64,000 nt of DNA from Thalassobius sp002708925. GTDB lineage: Bacteria; Pseudomonadota; Alphaproteobacteria; Rhodobacterales; Rhodobacteraceae. Within the stretch, counting starts at the first letter, position 1, and each line of letters starts with the position of its first letter. A program made the translations under genes and the position numbers. The stretch spans positions 1 through 64,000 of the forward strand of contig NZ_JBNAGJ010000008.1 of the NCBI RefSeq assembly GCF_049803795.1, written 5' to 3'. Positions 60,819 to 64,000 of the stretch are shown here, piece by piece. The notes below the pieces were generated by a model. The model saw nothing but the letters and a program-made list of their open reading frames with translations, was not told the origin of the DNA and made no database searches.

Positions 60819-62588
60819 TTACTCCGCCGCTTCTATTTCTGAGTCGTCTGTTAAAATAGGCAGTTGCATTTCGAATACAGCCCCCCCGCCCTCGGCATTA
60901 CGAGCGGTTAACCGCCCACCAAGGTCACTGACAATCCCTGAGGAGATGGCCAGACCCAGCCCCACGCCCTCGCCCGGTTTCTTGGTGGTGTAGAACGGTT
61001 CGAACAGCTCATCGAGGTCATCAATCCCGTGGCCATTGTCGCGCACCGTCAGGGTTGCGGTTTCACCGGCGGCCAGGATGATGTCCACCTCGGGGTCGTC
61101 CTGGCCCTGCGTGGCGTCCAGCGCATTGCGCAGCAGATTGATCAGAACCTGCTCAATTCGCACCCTGTCGCCCATCACCATCACGGGGGTTTCGGGAATG
61201 GCGCGGGTGATGCGCACATGCCTGTTTTTCAACTGCGGTTCCATCATCGACAAGGCCGAGGCCAGCGCGTCATTCATGTTCACCGGGGTGAAACTGTCGC
61301 CGCCTTTGCGGGCATAGGATTTCAGCTGCCGGGTGATCGTACCCATCCGTCCGATCAGATCGTCAATGCGCTGAAACGAGGACAGGGCCTCGTCCGGGCG
61401 GTTGCGGTTGAGCAGCAGCCGCGCCCCCGCCAGATAGGTTTTCATCGCCGCCAGAGGCTGGTTCAATTCGTGGCTGACAGCGGCTGACATTTCCCCCAAG
61501 GCGGCCAGTTTCTGGCTTTGCGCCAGGGTCTGTTCGGCCACGGCCAGGGTTTCCTGCACGCGCTCGCGCTCGGCGATTTCCCGCTGGAGCCGCGCGTTCA
61601 ATGCGCGAAGATCCGCCGCATCGCGCTGAAACAGAGCCATTCTGACCGCCGTTTTCCGGCTGAGAAAATAGAAGGCCAGCGCCAGCAGAATCGCGAATCC
61701 CATGATCTCCAGCGCCAGAAAGCCGTTCACCTTCTCGCGCACGCTGTCATAGGTGGTGAAACTGGTGATGCGCCAGCCGCGGAAGGGAATGCGCGTTTCC
61801 ATCCGCATCACGGCCTCGCCGGCGACATAGGCATCGGCCGGCACCGCCGCCCAGTCGCTGGTGGCCTGAATGGCGCGGGCGATGGCGCTTTCGACCGGAT
61901 CGGTTTTCAGCGCCTCTTCCTCGGACAGGCCACGCCAGCGCGGCTCGGTTGCCATGATGATCCGGCCCGCGCTGTCCGTCACCAGAACCGCGTCGGAAAT
62001 CCCCGCCCAGGCGCGTTCGAACTTGGCCAGGTCCACCTCAACCAGGATGACGCCGGCCACCTCGCCCTGGCTGTCGATCCGGCGCGAATAGGTGAAGCTG
62101 TAGCCGCCGCTTTCGCGCCGGAGCACGGTAAACACCGTGTCCGAGGCCCGCACCGCGTTCAAAAAATACGGATCCTGCCGGTGCTGCGAGCCCAGCCGGT
62201 TGCGATCCGTCGCCGCCACCGCGCGCCCGTCCTTATCCAGCAGCATCAGGCTGGCGGCGCCAATTTCGTCAACAAAGGAGATCAGCCGCTGCGTGGATTG
62301 CGAAAAATCGCCCGAGTTCAGCGCCCCGATCAGCGCCGCATCGCGCGCCAGCAGCTGCGGCACGATGGCGTTGCGGCGCAGTTCCGACAGCAGGTTGCCG
62401 CCATAAAGCGCCAGGCGCAGCTCGGCCCGGTTGCGGGTGTTCTGGGTGAAGCGGTCGGTCAGCAGGTTGTTGGTGACGACCACCGTCACCACGGCCAGAA
62501 CGGTCAGCACCAACAATGCCACACGCACCCGCCAACTGATGGGGCCGGTGCGTTCAGGCATGTTCTGCAATTTTTCGGTCAGGGCCAT
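60819..62588 (-). CDS. dctB: DctB-type sensor histidine kinase
   Basis: The 589-residue kinase has two membrane helices (RVALLVLTVLAVVTVVV near 23-39 and GFAILLALAFYFLS near 295) around a PDC-type periplasmic sensor, a coiled coil, HisKA with His373 in SAAVSHELNQPLAAMK and an HATPase domain with GVGLGLAISSGIV. It senses C4-dicarboxylates in the family. The transporter genes are not in this window. Confidence 0.92.
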   Translation of the reverse strand: MALTEKLQNMPERTGPISWRVRVALLVLTVLAVVTVVVTNNLLTDRFTQNTRNRAELRLALYGGNLLSELRRNAIVPQLLARDAALIGALNSGDFSQSTQRLISFVDEIGAASLMLLDKDGRAVAATDRNRLGSQHRQDPYFLNAVRASDTVFTVLRRESGGYSFTYSRRIDSQGEVAGVILVEVDLAKFERAWAGISDAVLVTDSAGRIIMATEPRWRGLSEEEALKTDPVESAIARAIQATSDWAAVPADAYVAGEAVMRMETRIPFRGWRITSFTTYDSVREKVNGFLALEIMGFAILLALAFYFLSRKTAVRMALFQRDAADLRALNARLQREIAERERVQETLAVAEQTLAQSQKLAALGEMSAAVSHELNQPLAAMKTYLAGARLLLNRNRPDEALSSFQRIDDLIGRMGTITRQLKSYARKGGDSFTPVNMNDALASALSMMEPQLKNRHVRITRAIPETPVMVMGDRVRIEQVLINLLRNALDATQGQDDPEVDIILAAGETATLTVRDNGHGIDDLDELFEPFYTTKKPGEGVGLGLAISSGIVSDLGGRLTARNAEGGGAVFEMQLPILTDDSEIEAAE

Positions 62589-62623
62589 GCCGCAGACTAC
62601 GCCGAGCCGCGGGCACGCTCAAG

Positions 62624-63292
62624 TCACGCGGTAACAAGCTGGTCCATCAACGCGCGGAACATTGCCACCCCATCGGTGCCGCCGTGGCGTTCGTCTGCCG
62701 CGCGCTCGGGGTGGGGCATCATGCCCAGCACGCGCCGGTTCTTGGAAATCACACCGGCAATATCCGCGACCGAGCCATTGGGGTTATCGGTATAGGTAAA
62801 GGCGATGCGCCCCTCATCGCGCAACTGCGCCAGCTTTTCATCGGTGACATAGTAGTTGCCATCGTGGTGCGCGATGGGCACGTTGATCACCTGCCCCGCC
62901 TCATAGCCCGAGGTAAACGCAGTGTCGGCGGTTTCCACCTTCAGACCCACGGTTTTGCAGATATATTTCAGATTGGCATTGCGGCGCAGGGCACCGGGCA
63001 GAATGCCGGTCTCGGTCAGCACCTGAAACCCGTTACAGATGCCGATGGCATAGCCGCCGCGCTCGGTATGGGCGATCAGCGACTTGCAGATGGGCGAGTT
63101 GGCCGCGATGGCCCCGCAGCGCAGATAATCGCCGAAGGAAAACCCGCCCGGCACGCCAACGATGTCAATATCGCCAGGCAGTTCGGTGTCCTTATGCCAG
63201 ACCATGCTGACATCCGCGCCGGCCTGTTCAAAGGCAACGGCCAGGTCTCGGTCGCAGTTGGATCCGGGGAATACGATGACGGCGGCTTTCAT
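62624..63292 (-). CDS. purQ: FGAM synthase glutaminase subunit PurQ
   Basis: The 222-residue glutaminase supplies ammonia to PurL in purine synthesis. The nucleophile Cys lies in GICNGFQVLTE, and the class I amidotransferase triad His appears in MMPHPERAAD. The start at 63292 (MKAAVIVFPGSNCDRD) is the family N terminus. It forms a minus-strand operon with purS and purC. Confidence 0.96.
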   Translation of the reverse strand: MKAAVIVFPGSNCDRDLAVAFEQAGADVSMVWHKDTELPGDIDIVGVPGGFSFGDYLRCGAIAANSPICKSLIAHTERGGYAIGICNGFQVLTETGILPGALRRNANLKYICKTVGLKVETADTAFTSGYEAGQVINVPIAHHDGNYYVTDEKLAQLRDEGRIAFTYTDNPNGSVADIAGVISKNRRVLGMMPHPERAADERHGGTDGVAMFRALMDQLVTA

Positions 63293-63312
63293 GGCGCGGG
63301 CTCCTGTCCGGA

Positions 63313-63543
63313 TCAGTTCAGTTCGATCGAGTAGCTTTCGATGACGGTATTCGCCAGCAGCTTCTCGCACATCTCTTTGACGGTCTCTTCGGTGGACCCT
63401 TCGGCCAGGTCCAGTTCGATCACCTTGCCCTGTCGGACGCCTTCGACGCCATCAAAGCCCAGCTGGCCCAATGCGTGGCGCACGGCCTCGCCCTGCGGGT
63501 CCAGAACGCCGTTTTTCAGCATGACATGAACTCGAGCTTTCAT
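63313..63543 (-). CDS. purS: FGAM synthase subunit PurS
   Basis: The 76-residue small subunit links PurQ to PurL. The sequence begins MKARVHVMLKNGVLDPQGEA and contains GVRQGKVIELDL, both typical. It lies 20 bp before purQ. Confidence 0.96.
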   Translation of the reverse strand: MKARVHVMLKNGVLDPQGEAVRHALGQLGFDGVEGVRQGKVIELDLAEGSTEETVKEMCEKLLANTVIESYSIELN

Positions 63544-63582
63544 CAGTCTTTCCTTATCTCGCGCTTGGATCGTTATGGTGGA

Positions 63583-64000
63583 TCAGTTGATCAGGGTCGG
63601 TTTGATGGGGGTCGCGCCCTTGGGCAGAACGCCCAGGCGGCGAGCCACTTCGGTATAGGCGTCGGTCAGGCTGCCCAGATCGCGGCGGAACACGTCCTTG
63701 TCCAGCTTCTGATTGGTTTCCAGATCCCACAGGCGGCAGCTGTCGGGGCTGATTTCATCGGCCACGACCAGACGCTGGAAATCGCCCTCGTAGACGCGGC
63801 CGATTTCAATCTTGAAGTCGATCAGCTTGATGCCCACGCCATACATGACCCCCGACAGGAAATCATTCACACGCAGCGCAAGCGACAGAATGTCATCCAT
63901 GTCCTGCTGGCTGGCCCAGCCGAAGGCGGCGATATGTTCCTCGGTGACCAGAGGATCGCCCAGCTTATCGTCCTTATAGCAATATTCCACGATCGGGCGC
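63583..64000 (-). CDS. purC: SAICAR synthetase PurC, C-terminal part
   Basis: The gene is cut by the right edge; about 139 of roughly 253 residues are visible. RPIVEYCYKDDKLGDPLV and FKIEIGRVYEGDFQRLVVAD identify PurC. The frame is open to the last base, and the start lies outside the window. Confidence 0.95.
   Translation of the reverse strand, partial: RPIVEYCYKDDKLGDPLVTEEHIAAFGWASQQDMDDILSLALRVNDFLSGVMYGVGIKLIDFKIEIGRVYEGDFQRLVVADEISPDSCRLWDLETNQKLDKDVFRRDLGSLTDAYTEVARRLGVLPKGATPIKPTLIN

Noticed and set aside
1..64000. CRISPR arrays, rRNA genes, transposases and insertion sequences
   Set aside because: No regularly spaced repeats, rRNA segments or transposase-like proteins were seen anywhere in the window.

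Overview
The window looks like a chromosomal segment of a Rhodobacterales alphaproteobacterium (Roseobacter/Paracoccus relatives). The case rests on high GC, a two-piece (circularly permuted) tmRNA gene, a trgA-trgB-cysK block like the one known from Rhodobacter sphaeroides, a form II CO-dehydrogenase-like operon, a XoxF methanol dehydrogenase locus with its ped-type ABC transporter, acuI, and a complete C-P lyase cluster. No sequence search was run; names come from motifs, lengths and gene order.

Region 1 (1-18.4 kb) is a one-carbon / PQQ-dehydrogenase region. On the minus strand, a PedF-like cytochrome and xoxJ are followed by coxG-coxS-coxL-coxM (molybdenum hydroxylase with the form II loop AYRGAGR). 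On the plus strand lie a periplasmic binding protein, a YVTN propeller, a small secreted poly-Asp protein, an ABC ATPase and a permease (ped-type system), then a SEL1 protein, a second cytochrome c, and xoxF with the lanthanide DYD motif. A LuxR-type response regulator, a FIST sensor and a PAS hybrid kinase close the block. The intergenic gaps of this region carry a recurring motif, CTTTGGTC / GACCAAAG, with one perfect 22-bp palindrome at 11075-11096. I read it as the operator of the local two-component system, and it also precedes the cox operon.

Region 2 (18.4-30.2 kb) is the phosphonate region: phnGHIJKLNM, divergent phnF, and phnCDEE plus a hexapeptide acetyltransferase. Both phn operons start behind a shared 19-bp element (17/19 identical) lying next to Pho-box-like repeats.

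Region 3 (30.2-32.55 kb) is a small island of four unrecognised genes against tRNA-Ser(GGA), with no integrase visible.

Region 4 (32.6-46.4 kb) is mostly core genes: an AI-2E-type transporter, MscS channel, cysK-trgB-trgA-cfa, photolyase, class V aminotransferase, HIT protein, acuI, DinB protein, an autoregulated GntR/FCD regulator and an M23 lipoprotein.

Region 5 (46.4-64 kb) holds ssrA (tmRNA), sspB, a methyltransferase, fumC with two small genes, a P450 coupled to a membrane alpha/beta hydrolase, ccdA, rne, a periplasmic glycerophosphodiesterase, an AT-richer orphan lipoprotein gene, dctBD (DctD lacks the GAFTGA loop) and purC-purS-purQ, with purC running off the right edge.
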